A DNA stretch of 64,000 nt. Origin: Synergistaceae bacterium (GTDB taxonomy: Bacteria > Synergistota > Synergistia > Synergistales > Aminobacteriaceae). Below are positions 24,435 through 33,302 of this stretch, one piece after another. Where the stretch lies: NCBI GenBank assembly GCA_017405525.1, contig JAFRAH010000022.1:1-64000 (forward strand). The letters run 5' to 3'. Position 1 is the stretch's first letter; every line of letters starts with the position of its first letter. The notes beneath the pieces were generated by a model. The model was given only the letters and a program-made list of their open reading frames with translations. It had not been told where the DNA came from and did no database searches. The position numbers were made by a program, and so were the translations under genes.

Positions 24435-25307
24435 TTGCATAAGATACTTGAGAAACGCCAGCTCTCCTATGACAAGGAAAGAGACCAGAGCGTTTATTAC
24501 TTCAAGGTTGAAGCTCCTGAAATCGCACGCAACAGGAAGGCCGGGCAGTTCATCATCTTCCAGATTGACGAGGATTACGGCGAGAGAATACCCTTGACCA
24601 TCGCAGACGCTGACCCCGAAGCAGGCTGGATTGCCATCGTCTTCCAGACCGTCGGGGCAACTACCCGCAGGTTCTCGGAGACCTTCAACGTTGGCGACAA
24701 TATCCCGGTTCTTGTCGGGCCTCTCGGTAAGCCCACACACATCGAGAAGAAGGACGGTATCATTCTCTGTGTAGGCGGCGGAATCGGAATTGCCCCGCTC
24801 CATCCCATCGTCCAGGCTAACCACGCAATAGGCAACAAGGTAGTAACCATAATCGGCGCAAGGACTAAGGATCTCCTGTTCTTTGAGGACGAGATGAAGG
24901 CCGCAAGTGATGAGCTCATCGTAGTAACTGATGACGGCTCATACGGGCGCAAGGCAGTAGTTACTGTTCCTCTCACCGAGATATGCGAGAAGGAGAAGGT
25001 CAGCGAAATAGTCTCCATAGGCCCGGCCATCATGATGAAGTTCTGCGTCTCAGCCGCAAGACCCTTCGGAGTTCCCATCACAACATCACTGAACACGATC
25101 ATGATTGACGGAACGGGAATGTGCGGGTGCTGCCGCGTAAAGGTCGGCGACAAGACAAAGTTTGTGTGCGTTGACGGCCCGGAGTTCAACGGCTACGAGG
25201 TTGACTTCGACAACATGATGCAGAGGATGACGGCGTTCAAGGACAAGGAACGCGAGGCAGACCACAAGTGCAGGATCGGCCTTGATGCCGCGAAGAAGGG
25301 GGCGTAA
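24435..25307 (+). CDS. nfnA: NfnA/SudB-type ferredoxin-NADP reductase subunit
   Basis: A 290-residue FAD/NAD-binding subunit related to sulfide dehydrogenase beta and NfnA. The FAD block is ERIPLTIADAD, the nucleotide loop is LCVGGGIGIAPLHPI, and the C-terminal 2Fe-2S site is IDGTGMCGCCRVKVGDKTKFVC. I choose TTG 24435, eight bases after GAGGGGG, giving the normal family length; the longer frame would add 39 unrelated residues. With the next gene it forms an NfnAB-type complex that bifurcates electrons among NADH, ferredoxin and NADP (family knowledge), fitting the hydrogenase and glutamate dehydrogenase in this window. Confidence 0.88.
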   Translation: MHKILEKRQLSYDKERDQSVYYFKVEAPEIARNRKAGQFIIFQIDEDYGERIPLTIADADPEAGWIAIVFQTVGATTRRFSETFNVGDNIPVLVGPLGKPTHIEKKDGIILCVGGGIGIAPLHPIVQANHAIGNKVVTIIGARTKDLLFFEDEMKAASDELIVVTDDGSYGRKAVVTVPLTEICEKEKVSEIVSIGPAIMMKFCVSAARPFGVPITTSLNTIMIDGTGMCGCCRVKVGDKTKFVCVDGPEFNGYEVDFDNMMQRMTAFKDKEREADHKCRIGLDAAKKGA

Positions 25308-25310
25308 ACC

Positions 25311-26801
25311 ATGAGTGAACACAAGACGACAGAGATGCTCCAGGAAGAAGCCGCGAAGATTTGGGCGGGTCTTGAGGGTAAAACCCTGACCAACAAGGAC
25401 AGGTTCGCGATACCTCAGCAGGAGATGCCCTCACAGGAGCCGGAAGTACGCGCACACAACATGTCAGAGGTCGCGCTCGGCTACACTGAGACACAGGCAC
25501 GCGTTGAGGCTGAACGTTGCATACAGTGCCCCACTGCACCCTGCAAGAAGGGCTGTCCCGTTGGTGTGCCAATACCTGAGTTCATCAAGCACATTCAGGC
25601 AGGAGACTTCAAGGGAGCTGTAGACACCATCAAGACGACTAACCTGCTCCCTGCAATCTGCGGACGTGTATGCCCGCAGGAGAAACAGTGCCAGAGTTTC
25701 TGCACAATCGGGAAGATGCTGAAGTCCCCGGAGAAGGCTGTAGCAATCGGCAGGCTTGAACGTTTTGTTGCTGACTGGGAGCGCGCGATGGACAAAATCA
25801 CCGTTCCGACACCCAAGCCCGAAACAGGCAAGAAGGTTGCAGTTATCGGCTCAGGCCCTGCAGGTCTCACGGTTGCGGCGGACATACGCAGGGAAGGCCA
25901 CAGCGTTACGGTTTTCGAGGCATTCCAGAAGACCGGCGGAGTTATGGTTTACGGCATTCCTGAGTTCCGTCTTCCGAAGGCTCTAGTGGCGAAAGAAGTC
26001 GAGAACCTCAAGAGAATGGGCGTTGAGTTCAAGACCAGCTTCCTTGTGGGACGTACAGCGACACTCGACCAGCTTTTGACCGAACAGGGATTTGACGCGG
26101 CATTCATAGGTACAGGTGCAGGACTCCCGAAGTTCATGCACATAGAGGGCGAAAACTTAATCGGCGTGTTCAGTGCGAACGAGTACCTGACGCGCTCCAA
26201 CCTCATGAAGGCTTATGACCGCGGCCATGCTGATACCCCGCTCTATGACGCGAAGAGGGTTGCAGTTTTCGGCGGCGGTAACGTGGCAATGGACGGTGCA
26301 AGAACTGCATTGCGTCTTGGTGCTGAGAAGGTCTACTGCGTCTATCGTAGGACACGTGCAGAGATGCCCGCAAGAATTGAGGAGGTTGCACACGCTTTCG
26401 AGGAGGGTGTAGACTTCCACTTCCTGGAGAACCCCACGAAGTTCATCGGAGACGACAAAGGCAGGCTTGTAGGTGTTGAGCTCCTCAGCTATGAGCTCGG
26501 TGAACCCGACGCATCAGGCAGACGCAAGCCCGTAGCAATTCCGGGAACTGAGCACGTCCTTGACATTGACGCGGCAGTAATCGCTCTCGGCAATGACTCG
26601 AACCCCCTCATGGCTCAGACAACGCAGGGTCTCAACGTAACGAAGTACGGGAACATCATAGTAGACGAGAACCAGAAGACGAGCATAGCCAGGGTATGGG
26701 CAGGCGGAGATATTGTGCTTGGGGCGGCAACGGTAATCCTCGCAATGGGTGAGGGACGCAGGGCAGCAGCAAGCATGAACGAGTACTTAGCGGGCAAGTA
26801 G
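25311..26801 (+). CDS. nfnB: NfnB / glutamate synthase small-chain-type flavoprotein
   Basis: A 496-residue protein of the GltA/GltD type. N-terminal cysteines RCIQCPTAPCKKGCPVGV and CGRVCPQEKQCQSFC bind two 4Fe-4S clusters. The first FAD loop is KVAVIGSGPAGLTVAADIRREGH (about 170-192) and the NADPH loop is VAVFGGGNVAMDGARTALRLGA (about 321-342). It starts three bases after nfnA. Annotations often read 'NADPH-dependent glutamate synthase', but no large GltB subunit is present and the NfnA neighbour makes the transhydrogenase role more likely. Confidence 0.9.
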   Translation: MSEHKTTEMLQEEAAKIWAGLEGKTLTNKDRFAIPQQEMPSQEPEVRAHNMSEVALGYTETQARVEAERCIQCPTAPCKKGCPVGVPIPEFIKHIQAGDFKGAVDTIKTTNLLPAICGRVCPQEKQCQSFCTIGKMLKSPEKAVAIGRLERFVADWERAMDKITVPTPKPETGKKVAVIGSGPAGLTVAADIRREGHSVTVFEAFQKTGGVMVYGIPEFRLPKALVAKEVENLKRMGVEFKTSFLVGRTATLDQLLTEQGFDAAFIGTGAGLPKFMHIEGENLIGVFSANEYLTRSNLMKAYDRGHADTPLYDAKRVAVFGGGNVAMDGARTALRLGAEKVYCVYRRTRAEMPARIEEVAHAFEEGVDFHFLENPTKFIGDDKGRLVGVELLSYELGEPDASGRRKPVAIPGTEHVLDIDAAVIALGNDSNPLMAQTTQGLNVTKYGNIIVDENQKTSIARVWAGGDIVLGAATVILAMGEGRRAAASMNEYLAGK

Positions 26802-26834
26802 CAGGCTCGAACGGAAGAAGTACATGTGAATTTT

Positions 26835-26870
26835 GCGGAGGAGTGATAGTAATTGCTTCTCCGCTTTATT
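26835..26870 (+). terminator. Possible terminator after nfnAB
   Basis: GCGGAG (26835-26840) pairs with CTCCGC (26859-26864) and a short TTTATTGT follows. A weak T run makes this a tentative call. Confidence 0.4.
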
Positions 26871-26889
26871 GTGGGGAGATGATGACTCA

Positions 26890-27660
26890 ATGACTGAGGA
26901 AACACGAAATGGAGTTCACCTTGCACTTGACCCTGAACAATCCCCCGAAACAATAGAATACTTCGAGAGCATCAAGGACTTGGACGGAATATCACCGTAT
27001 CAGCTTGCTTCTGACCTCGTGAACTGCGACAAGGATAAAGACATGCCCGCAGACCTTTTCGACTTCATCGTCGGGCTCTACGAGGAGGCAATCAGTGCCG
27101 GGAATGTCTGGGCAATGAATGACCTCGGAGCACTCTACTATGACGGCCATGGATGCTGTCAGGATTTCGCCAAGTCAATATACTATTACGAGATGGCCGC
27201 TGAACATGGTGAACCACAGGCTCAGGAGAACTTGGGTTACTGCTACTACTACGGCCGGAGCGTCCCTGTTGACTACGAGAAGGCATTTCACTTTTTCGCG
27301 AAGGGTGCATTCACCGGGCGGCTGGTCTCACTCTACAAGATAGGCGACATGTATCGCAGAGGCTACTACGTCAGGAAAGACCCCGTTACTGCATTCACGA
27401 TCTACACGCGCTGTACTGAGTTCATGACCCCGCATGAATGGGACGTCGCCGGGCCTGTGTACTTGAGGCTGGGCAGCATGTATCTTCACGGCGAAGGAAC
27501 AGAGAAAGATCCACGCGAGGCCTTGAGGTGCTTTCAGGAGGCAGAACGTTTCCTTTACGACATGGTGATGAACGGGGAAGTAATGTACAGGAAGAGCCTT
27601 AATGCCGCAATAGAAGGTCAGGCATCAGCAAGGGCAGAACTGTCGGAACATCTGCCATAA
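26890..27660 (+). CDS. Sel1-repeat (tetratricopeptide-like) protein
   Basis: A 256-residue soluble protein with at least four Sel1 repeats from about 75 to 215. Examples are AMNDLGALYYDGHGCCQDFAKSIYYYEMAAE, AQENLGYCYYYGRSVPVDYEKAFHFFAKGA and LRLGSMYLHGEGTEKDPREALRCFQEA. Such repeats form helical scaffolds for protein contacts. No signal peptide is seen. I place the start at ATG 26890, since an earlier in-frame TTG lies in the hairpin region. The adjacent nfnAB and aminotransferase give no firm clue to its role. Confidence 0.85.
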   Translation: MTEETRNGVHLALDPEQSPETIEYFESIKDLDGISPYQLASDLVNCDKDKDMPADLFDFIVGLYEEAISAGNVWAMNDLGALYYDGHGCCQDFAKSIYYYEMAAEHGEPQAQENLGYCYYYGRSVPVDYEKAFHFFAKGAFTGRLVSLYKIGDMYRRGYYVRKDPVTAFTIYTRCTEFMTPHEWDVAGPVYLRLGSMYLHGEGTEKDPREALRCFQEAERFLYDMVMNGEVMYRKSLNAAIEGQASARAELSEHLP

Positions 27661-27686
27661 CGCAACAATAAGGAGTGATTGATTTT

Positions 27687-28841
27687 ATGGAACTGGCAAG
27701 GAAATTCAGCGAAACAAAACCATCCGGGATGGTCAGGGTCTTTCAGGCCATCGAGAAAATGCAGGGTGTCCTCAACCTCAGCATAGGAGAGCCTGATTTC
27801 GTTACCGAACCCGACATCATCGAGGCGGGCGCAAAAGGTGCAAGGGACGGTTTCACACATTACCCCCCGTTGCAGGGCTACATGGACGTTCGCGAGGCGG
27901 CCTGCGCTTACTGGGAGCGTCATCACGGCTTCAAGTCCTCACCCGATAACGTCTACATCTCTGTTGGAGGGCTGCATATTCCGTGGCTGGCGTTCGGTGC
28001 ATTGCTCAACCCCGGAGATGAGGTGCTCCTGATTGAGCCGTACTTCACCTGTTATGATGCCCAAATTCGCGGCAATGGCGGAGTCCCTGTGTATATTCAC
28101 ACGCGCGAGGAGAATAATTTTGCCCCGACAATCGACGAGCTCAGGGCGGCGGCAACCCCAAGAACACGCGGAATAATCCTTAATTACCCCGGCAACCCTT
28201 CAGGACGTGTAGCATCACTGAAACAGCTTGAGGAGATTGCGGCATTCGTTGAGGAACGTGATTTGTTCGTCCTCAGTGATGAGATATATGAGTCGATGGT
28301 CTTCAACGGCAGTCATGTATGCTTCGCCAATATCCCCGGCATGAAGGAACGTACCCTTCTTGCGGCCGGGGTCTCTAAGAGCCATTGCATGACCGGCTGG
28401 CGTATAGGCTACCTCTTCGCCCCCCAGAACGTCATCAACACAATGTGCGTTCTCTCATCATTCCAGACCTACGGGGTAAATACGCTCTCACAGAAGGCGG
28501 CGGCTTATGCCCTCAACACTCAGGACGAAAAAGTCAAGGCAAGGGCAAAAATTTTCGGCGAGAGGATGAAGGCTGTTGAGGCTCGTCTTAACGCAATGAA
28601 GGGGGTTAAGTGCCACACTGCTGAAGGGGCATTCTACCTTTTCCCGGACATCTCAGGTACTGGCCTGACCAGTGAAGAATTTGTGTGGCAGCTCCTCAAC
28701 AGCGCAAAAGTAGCAGTACTTCCCGGAAGTGCATTCGGTCAGACCGGCGAGGGATATATTCGCATAGCCTGCACTCAGTCAATGGATACGCTGATGAAAT
28801 CGATGGACAAGATGGAAGAATTTTGCAGAAGTATTCTATAA
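27687..28841 (+). CDS. Class I/II PLP-dependent aminotransferase
   Basis: A 384-residue fold-type I aminotransferase. Visible marks are [14 protein letters not shown], the Asn-Pro-Gly block [12 protein letters not shown] (about 174-185), [11 protein letters not shown], and the PLP lysine in [16 protein letters not shown] (about 235-250). AAG GAG lies 11 bases before the ATG chosen; a GTG four codons upstream overlaps that site and is less likely. The probable role is glutamate- or alanine-linked amino-acid metabolism, but the substrate is not defined. pgi follows, with an apparent -10 box over this stop codon. Confidence 0.9.
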   Translation: MELARKFSETKPSGMVRVFQAIEKMQGVLNLSIGEPDFVTEPDIIEAGAKGARDGFTHYPPLQGYMDVREAACAYWERHHGFKSSPDNVYISVGGLHIPWLAFGALLNPGDEVLLIEPYFTCYDAQIRGNGGVPVYIHTREENNFAPTIDELRAAATPRTRGIILNYPGNPSGRVASLKQLEEIAAFVEERDLFVLSDEIYESMVFNGSHVCFANIPGMKERTLLAAGVSKSHCMTGWRIGYLFAPQNVINTMCVLSSFQTYGVNTLSQKAAAYALNTQDEKVKARAKIFGERMKAVEARLNAMKGVKCHTAEGAFYLFPDISGTGLTSEEFVWQLLNSAKVAVLPGSAFGQTGEGYIRIACTQSMDTLMKSMDKMEEFCRSIL

Positions 28842-28884
28842 TATACGCATTCCCATAAAATTTTTGGCAGGAGGTAATATTTTC

Positions 28885-30192
28885 ATGACAGGCTTTGACT
28901 ATTCAAACGCGCTGAAATTCGTACGTCCTCACGAAATTGACAGCATGAAGGCAATCACCCTCAGTGCCGCAGAGCTCCTCAAGTCCCGGAAAGGTGCGGG
29001 CAATGACTTCCTCGGATGGATTGATCTCCCAGTCAACTACGACAAGGACGAGTTCAACCGCATCAAGATGGCCGCAAAGAAGATACAGAGCGACTCAGAG
29101 ATTTTGCTCGTGGCAGGCATCGGCGGCTCATACTTGGGAGCAAGGGCAGCTATCGAGTTCCTCCGTCATGGGTTCTACAACGACATGACCCCCGAAGCCC
29201 GAAAGACCCCCCGCATCTACTACGTCGGCAACAGCATGAACAGCACCTACATCCAGGACATCATAGACCTTCTTGAGGGGCATGACTTCTCCATCAACGT
29301 AATCTCAAAGTCAGGGACAACAACCGAGACGGCTATAGCATTCCGTGTGTTCAGGGACCTGCTCATCAAGAAATACGGCCAGAAGGAAGCCGCAAAGAGG
29401 ATTTACGCCACAACCGACAAGGCTCGCGGTGCACTGAAGACACTTGCCGACACAGAGGGCTACGACAGCTACGTTATTCCTGACGACGTGGGCGGAAGGT
29501 TCAGCGTCTTGACGGCTGTGGGACTTCTCCCGATTGCGGCATCAGGTGCAGACATTGACGCTCTCATGGCCGGAGCTGCGGCAGGTCGTGAGGTTGCTCT
29601 CAACAAGGCATTCGAGGACAACCCTGCGTTGCTTTATGCGGCACTGAGGAACATTCTCCATCGCAAGGGTAAGACCGTAGAGATCCTCGCCAACTATGAG
29701 CCGTCAATGCACTATATCTCCGAGTGGTGGAAGCAGCTCTACGGTGAGTCAGAGGGCAAAGACCAGAGGGGGATATTCCCGGCCAGCGTTGACCTAACGA
29801 CAGACCTCCACTCAATGGGACAGTTCATACAGGACGGCGACCGCATAATGTTCGAGACGGTGCTCAACATCGAGAAGGCACGCAAGGATTTCGTCCTTCA
29901 GGCACAGGACAACGACCTTGACGGGCTGAACTACCTTGCGGGAAAGAACATGAGCTGGGTGAACCAGTGCGCAATGCAGGGAACGATTGCCGCCCACGTT
30001 GACGGAGGGGTGCCGAACCTGAAGGTGAACATCCCCGCGCAGGATGAGGCATCACTCGGTGAGCTGTTCTACTTCTTCGAGTATGCCTGCGGTGTCTCAG
30101 GGTACATCAGCGGCATCAACCCGTTCAATCAGCCCGGCGTTGAGTTCTACAAGGCCAATATGTTCAAGCTCTTGGGAAAGCCCGGAAAGTAA
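28885..30192 (+). CDS. pgi: Glucose-6-phosphate isomerase
   Basis: Interconverts glucose-6-phosphate and fructose-6-phosphate. The 435-residue protein is the shorter bacterial type. Signature blocks include [30 protein letters not shown] (about 142-158), [16 protein letters not shown], and the second PGI signature in the segment [20 protein letters not shown] with a late NQPGVEFYK. Start at ATG 28885 after CAGGAGG; the longer frame only adds seven residues that include the ribosome site. Together with fba and manA it supplies hexose phosphates for envelope sugars. Confidence 0.95.
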   Translation: MTGFDYSNALKFVRPHEIDSMKAITLSAAELLKSRKGAGNDFLGWIDLPVNYDKDEFNRIKMAAKKIQSDSEILLVAGIGGSYLGARAAIEFLRHGFYNDMTPEARKTPRIYYVGNSMNSTYIQDIIDLLEGHDFSINVISKSGTTTETAIAFRVFRDLLIKKYGQKEAAKRIYATTDKARGALKTLADTEGYDSYVIPDDVGGRFSVLTAVGLLPIAASGADIDALMAGAAAGREVALNKAFEDNPALLYAALRNILHRKGKTVEILANYEPSMHYISEWWKQLYGESEGKDQRGIFPASVDLTTDLHSMGQFIQDGDRIMFETVLNIEKARKDFVLQAQDNDLDGLNYLAGKNMSWVNQCAMQGTIAAHVDGGVPNLKVNIPAQDEASLGELFYFFEYACGVSGYISGINPFNQPGVEFYKANMFKLLGKPGK

Positions 30193-30232
30193 CGATGCGT
30201 TGAAGTGATAGAGTGAATATTTGCCCCCGGTT

Positions 30233-30257
30233 GAAGTCATGGCCGGGGGTATATTTT
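30233..30257 (+). terminator. Terminator after pgi
   Basis: CCCCCGG and CCGGGGG form a strong stem around TTGAAGTCATGG, followed by TATATTTTTG. It separates pgi from the convergent glycosyltransferase. Confidence 0.75.
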
Positions 30258-30261
30258 TGCC

Positions 30262-31245
30262 TCAGAGCAGCCCTAGAAGTGCCTTGAGCTTCCCGAAAGT
30301 GGACAGCCTTATGTCTCCCGTCCTGAACTGGAGGGAAAATACTATCTTGAGCCTTGACCGTAAATTTTCATGGTATCCTGCAACGGTCTCAAGTATATTT
30401 CTTGCTTCAGGGGTAATTTCGCCGTCCCACAACTCAAGGAACATTCGGGCAGCTTCTGATTCATGGCCTCTGAATCTCATTGCTTCCGTCATTATTCTTT
30501 CACGAAAGGTTAACGGCACTCCGATAGTATTTTGTCCGTGCTGCCTGTAAAGTATGTACGAGTTCGGATCATAGACAGCAGCCCCGCCAGTAATTAGTGT
30601 GAGCTCGACAAAAAGCGCGTCATGTCCGTTGCAGAGTTCAGCAAGCTCCGTAACGTCAGCAGACTTCACGAGTTCCCTCAGCCTTGAGTTGAAGAGCATC
30701 GTGCAGCCAGTCCCTAAAGTCCGCCGTAATGTGAGGCTTCCTATGCTCATAACTCGGTTGTCCTGCCTTCTTGTGCTGATTGGGACAAGATTTTTGTCTG
30801 TAAGCTCCAAAGCCGACATGTAGAGAACGGGAATATTCCTGCCTTCTGTTTTTTCTTTGTTCCGTACAATCTGGAGGGCTGAACGAATTTTTCCGGGCTT
30901 CCAGAAATCATCTTGATCACTGAACGCATAGTAGTCAAATTCTGGGACAGAACACAGCTCCAAGACAAAACTTTTCTTGTAGCCCAAGTTCCTGCCTAAT
31001 CTTGCGTGTATATTCCTGTGATGGGTAACGTAATGTGAAATGATGTCCCTTGTTCCGTCTGATGAGCCGTCATCCCTGATATAGAGCTCAACGTTCACGC
31101 CTTCTTGTGATAGTATGCTGTCAATCTGTTCGGCAAGGTACTTCTCCCCGTTGAATGTGGACATGACAACCGCAACAGTGGGAATTTTGGGCAAAAGGCT
31201 GGTCTGGTCTGGTCTGGTCTGGTCAATTATGGCGCGATTTCCCAT
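30262..31245 (-). CDS. Glycosyltransferase family 2, possibly phase-variable
   Basis: A roughly 327-residue GT-A enzyme. The core reads VAVVMSTFNGEKYLAEQIDSIL, then IRDDGSSDGTRDI and the acidic site FSDQDDFWKPGKI, typical of rhamnosyl- and related transferases in surface polysaccharide synthesis. The true start is uncertain. The first in-frame Met (31281) lies inside the preceding gene's terminator, so I use ATG 31245. A later TTG (31194) is possible. A (GACCA)5 repeat lies between these two starts, in frame as IDQTRPDQTS. Changing the repeat number would shift the frame for the ATG start. Confidence 0.82.
   Translation of the reverse strand: MGNRAIIDQTRPDQTSLLPKIPTVAVVMSTFNGEKYLAEQIDSILSQEGVNVELYIRDDGSSDGTRDIISHYVTHHRNIHARLGRNLGYKKSFVLELCSVPEFDYYAFSDQDDFWKPGKIRSALQIVRNKEKTEGRNIPVLYMSALELTDKNLVPISTRRQDNRVMSIGSLTLRRTLGTGCTMLFNSRLRELVKSADVTELAELCNGHDALFVELTLITGGAAVYDPNSYILYRQHGQNTIGVPLTFRERIMTEAMRFRGHESEAARMFLELWDGEITPEARNILETVAGYHENLRSRLKIVFSLQFRTGDIRLSTFGKLKALLGLL
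31199..31224 (-). repeat. Pentanucleotide tandem repeat (GACCA)5
   Basis: Plus-strand CTGGT is repeated five times with one extra C. It lies at the 5' end of the glycosyltransferase reading frame. Because five is not a multiple of three, gain or loss of a unit shifts the frame. Confidence 0.9.
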
Positions 31246-31261
31246 TTTGTCAAGCCCCGGC

Positions 31262-31294
31262 AAAAAAAATTTCCCCGCCATTTTTCAGACGGGG
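31262..31294 (-). terminator. Terminator of the amylosucrase-like gene
   Basis: On the minus strand CCCCG and CGGGG enclose TCTGAAAAATGG and are followed by AAATTTTTTTT. The stem contains the first in-frame ATG of the glycosyltransferase. Confidence 0.8.
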
Positions 31295-31309
31295 TTATTG
31301 TGTTCAGTT

Positions 31310-33160
31310 CTACAGGTCAGCAAGAAGCCACAAGAATCCGTAGCCTTCAAGTGTGATGCTGCCGTCAGGATTGCCGGAGAACTTCCCGCCGGTCATCATG
31401 TCGCGGTACTGGAATATTCCGGCCAAATTCTCGCTTGTCCTGAAGGTCTGGGGCTCATTGCTGAAGTTGAAGAAAGCAAGCATTTTCTCCTTGTGTGTCT
31501 TTTCGCCGTAGTATCTCCCGATAGCAAGGACATGGTTATTCCCGGTCTCAATGAGCCAGGTATCAGCCTCGTTCGCAAAGACCGTGTGAGTGTCGCGAAG
31601 GTTCATCAGTTTCCTCACAGCGTTGAAGATTTTACCCTGCGGAGTGCTCAGATCCCCACGTTTTGCGGCATCCTCCCAATGGAACGCCCCACGGTGAACG
31701 TAGCGGCTATCGGCGGCCTTGTCGGGGTCAGGACTCTGATGGTAGCTGTAGTCGTTGAGCTGTCCGATCTCGTCCCCGCTGTAGAGCACTGGTATACCGC
31801 TCTGAGTGAACAGGAACGCATGAAGCATTATGTCGAGCTTTATGGCCGCGTCCTTGTCGGCTGATTCGAGGCCGCAGAGTGAGGCAGTAGTCCCGCACAT
31901 TCTTGCGTCGCCAAGTTCGGGAGCATCGTTGTACGTCTCGCCCCTTGACGGTGAGCCCTTGAAGTCGCCCTTGAAGTAGTCGTTGAGGTATTTCTTGTGA
32001 GCAACCTCGTCAATCCCGAACGTCCGAAGGAACGGGTAATCAAGTCCCCAGCCTATATCGTCATGGCAGCGCAAATAGTTCAGGAACACGTACTGCTTGG
32101 GCAGGGCAAATACGCTCTCCAGCTGGTGCTTCATGAGGCGGGTATCCTGAGTTGCGACCGTGTGCCAGGTGCTTGCCATCGTCGTAACGTTGTAGAGCAT
32201 GTTGCATTCAGGTTTCTCGACTGTGCCGAAGTAGGGGACGACCTTTGACGGCTCCATGACGACCTCACCGAGCAGTAACGTTCCGGGACAGACGATTTCG
32301 GCGGCCATTCGCATAATCCTGACGAGTGTGTGAACCTGCGGGAGGTTGCGGCAGTTAGTGCCGAGGGTCTTCCAGATGTAGGGCACTGCGTCAAGGCGTA
32401 TTATGTCTATTCCCTGATTGCAGAGATAAAGCATGTTATCGGTCATGTCGTTGAACACAACAGGATTCCTGTAGTTCAAATCCCACTGGTAGGGGTAGAA
32501 CGTCGTCATAACGACCTTGCCGGACTCTTTGTCGTATGTGAAATTTCCCGGTGCTGTCGTCGGGAAGACCTCCGGCAAATTCTCCTCGAACTGTCTTGGT
32601 ATCTCCCAGTTGTCGAAGAAGAAATAGCGGTCCTGAAACTCTTTCTCGCCACGTCTTGCGCGCCTTGCCCATTCATGGTCTTCACTGGTGTGATTCATGA
32701 CGAAGTCGAGGCATACGCTGATTCCGAGTGAGTGGCATTTTGCGGACAGGTCAGCCAAATCCTCCATAGTGCCTAGGTCCGGCCTTACCTTGCGGAAATC
32801 TGAGACTGCATAGCCGCCGTCGCTCCTTCCTTTGGGGGTGTCGAGCAGTGGCATCAAGTGGAGGTAGGTTACTCCGCATTCCTGGACGTAATCGAGGTGG
32901 GACTTTATGCCCTGCAAGTTCTTGGCGAAGCACTCGGTGTACATCATCATTCCGAGAATGTCATTACCGGCGTACCAGTCGGGGACTTCAGCGCGGGCAT
33001 CATCGAGGTCATGCTTGAGGTATGAGGGTCTTTCCTCCCATGATCTCCTCAGCATCGAGCAGAAATAATCGAATGCCTGTTTGTCGCTGCCGTAAAGCTC
33101 ATAGTAAAGCCACTTGAGCTCGTCATAATATATAGCGAGCCTCTTCTCAAAGTCATTCAT
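31310..33160 (-). CDS. GH13 amylosucrase-like enzyme
   Basis: A 616-residue alpha-amylase-family protein resembling amylosucrase, which builds alpha-1,4-glucan from sucrose. The GH13 regions are VCLDFVMNHTSEDH (about 164-177), the nucleophile in IDIIRLDAVPYIWK (about 256-269), the acid/base in LLLGEVVMEP, and the transition-state Asp in LNYLRCHDDIGWG (about 359-371). An N-terminal helical domain (1-90) is typical of this subfamily. No sucrose uptake gene is adjacent; a neighbouring glycosyltransferase hints at glucan or surface sugar use. Close GH13 relatives that hydrolyse or isomerise sucrose cannot be excluded. Confidence 0.8.
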   Translation of the reverse strand: MNDFEKRLAIYYDELKWLYYELYGSDKQAFDYFCSMLRRSWEERPSYLKHDLDDARAEVPDWYAGNDILGMMMYTECFAKNLQGIKSHLDYVQECGVTYLHLMPLLDTPKGRSDGGYAVSDFRKVRPDLGTMEDLADLSAKCHSLGISVCLDFVMNHTSEDHEWARRARRGEKEFQDRYFFFDNWEIPRQFEENLPEVFPTTAPGNFTYDKESGKVVMTTFYPYQWDLNYRNPVVFNDMTDNMLYLCNQGIDIIRLDAVPYIWKTLGTNCRNLPQVHTLVRIMRMAAEIVCPGTLLLGEVVMEPSKVVPYFGTVEKPECNMLYNVTTMASTWHTVATQDTRLMKHQLESVFALPKQYVFLNYLRCHDDIGWGLDYPFLRTFGIDEVAHKKYLNDYFKGDFKGSPSRGETYNDAPELGDARMCGTTASLCGLESADKDAAIKLDIMLHAFLFTQSGIPVLYSGDEIGQLNDYSYHQSPDPDKAADSRYVHRGAFHWEDAAKRGDLSTPQGKIFNAVRKLMNLRDTHTVFANEADTWLIETGNNHVLAIGRYYGEKTHKEKMLAFFNFSNEPQTFRTSENLAGIFQYRDMMTGGKFSGNPDGSITLEGYGFLWLLADL

Positions 33161-33239
33161 GAGAAATACAGCCTCCTTTGAATTTTGTGGGGAAAAAATG
33201 TTGTGTTAAGTATATCAGATAAGGCGTGAAAATTCGGGA

Positions 33240-33276
33240 CAAAAAAATTCCCGGCCTCCTTGTGAGAGAACCGGGA
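33240..33276 (-). terminator. Terminator ending the flagellar block after flgE
   Basis: On the minus strand TCCCGG pairs with CCGGGA around a 16-base loop, and ATTTTTTT follows. Confidence 0.8.
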
Positions 33277-33302
33277 CGTTATTTTCTTGGGTTATTGGGT
33301 GG

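Noticed and set aside
26833-26889. Upstream extension of the Sel1 gene from TTG 26833
   Set aside because: It runs through the hairpin after nfnB and has no ribosome site; ATG 26890 is preferred.
31245-31281. First in-frame Met of the GT2 gene at 31281
   Set aside because: It sits inside the stem-loop of the preceding gene's terminator and has no ribosome site, so it is unlikely to be used.
31115-31864. A 249-residue plus-strand frame over GT2 and the amylosucrase gene
   Set aside because: It spans two opposite genes and a terminator and shows no domain.
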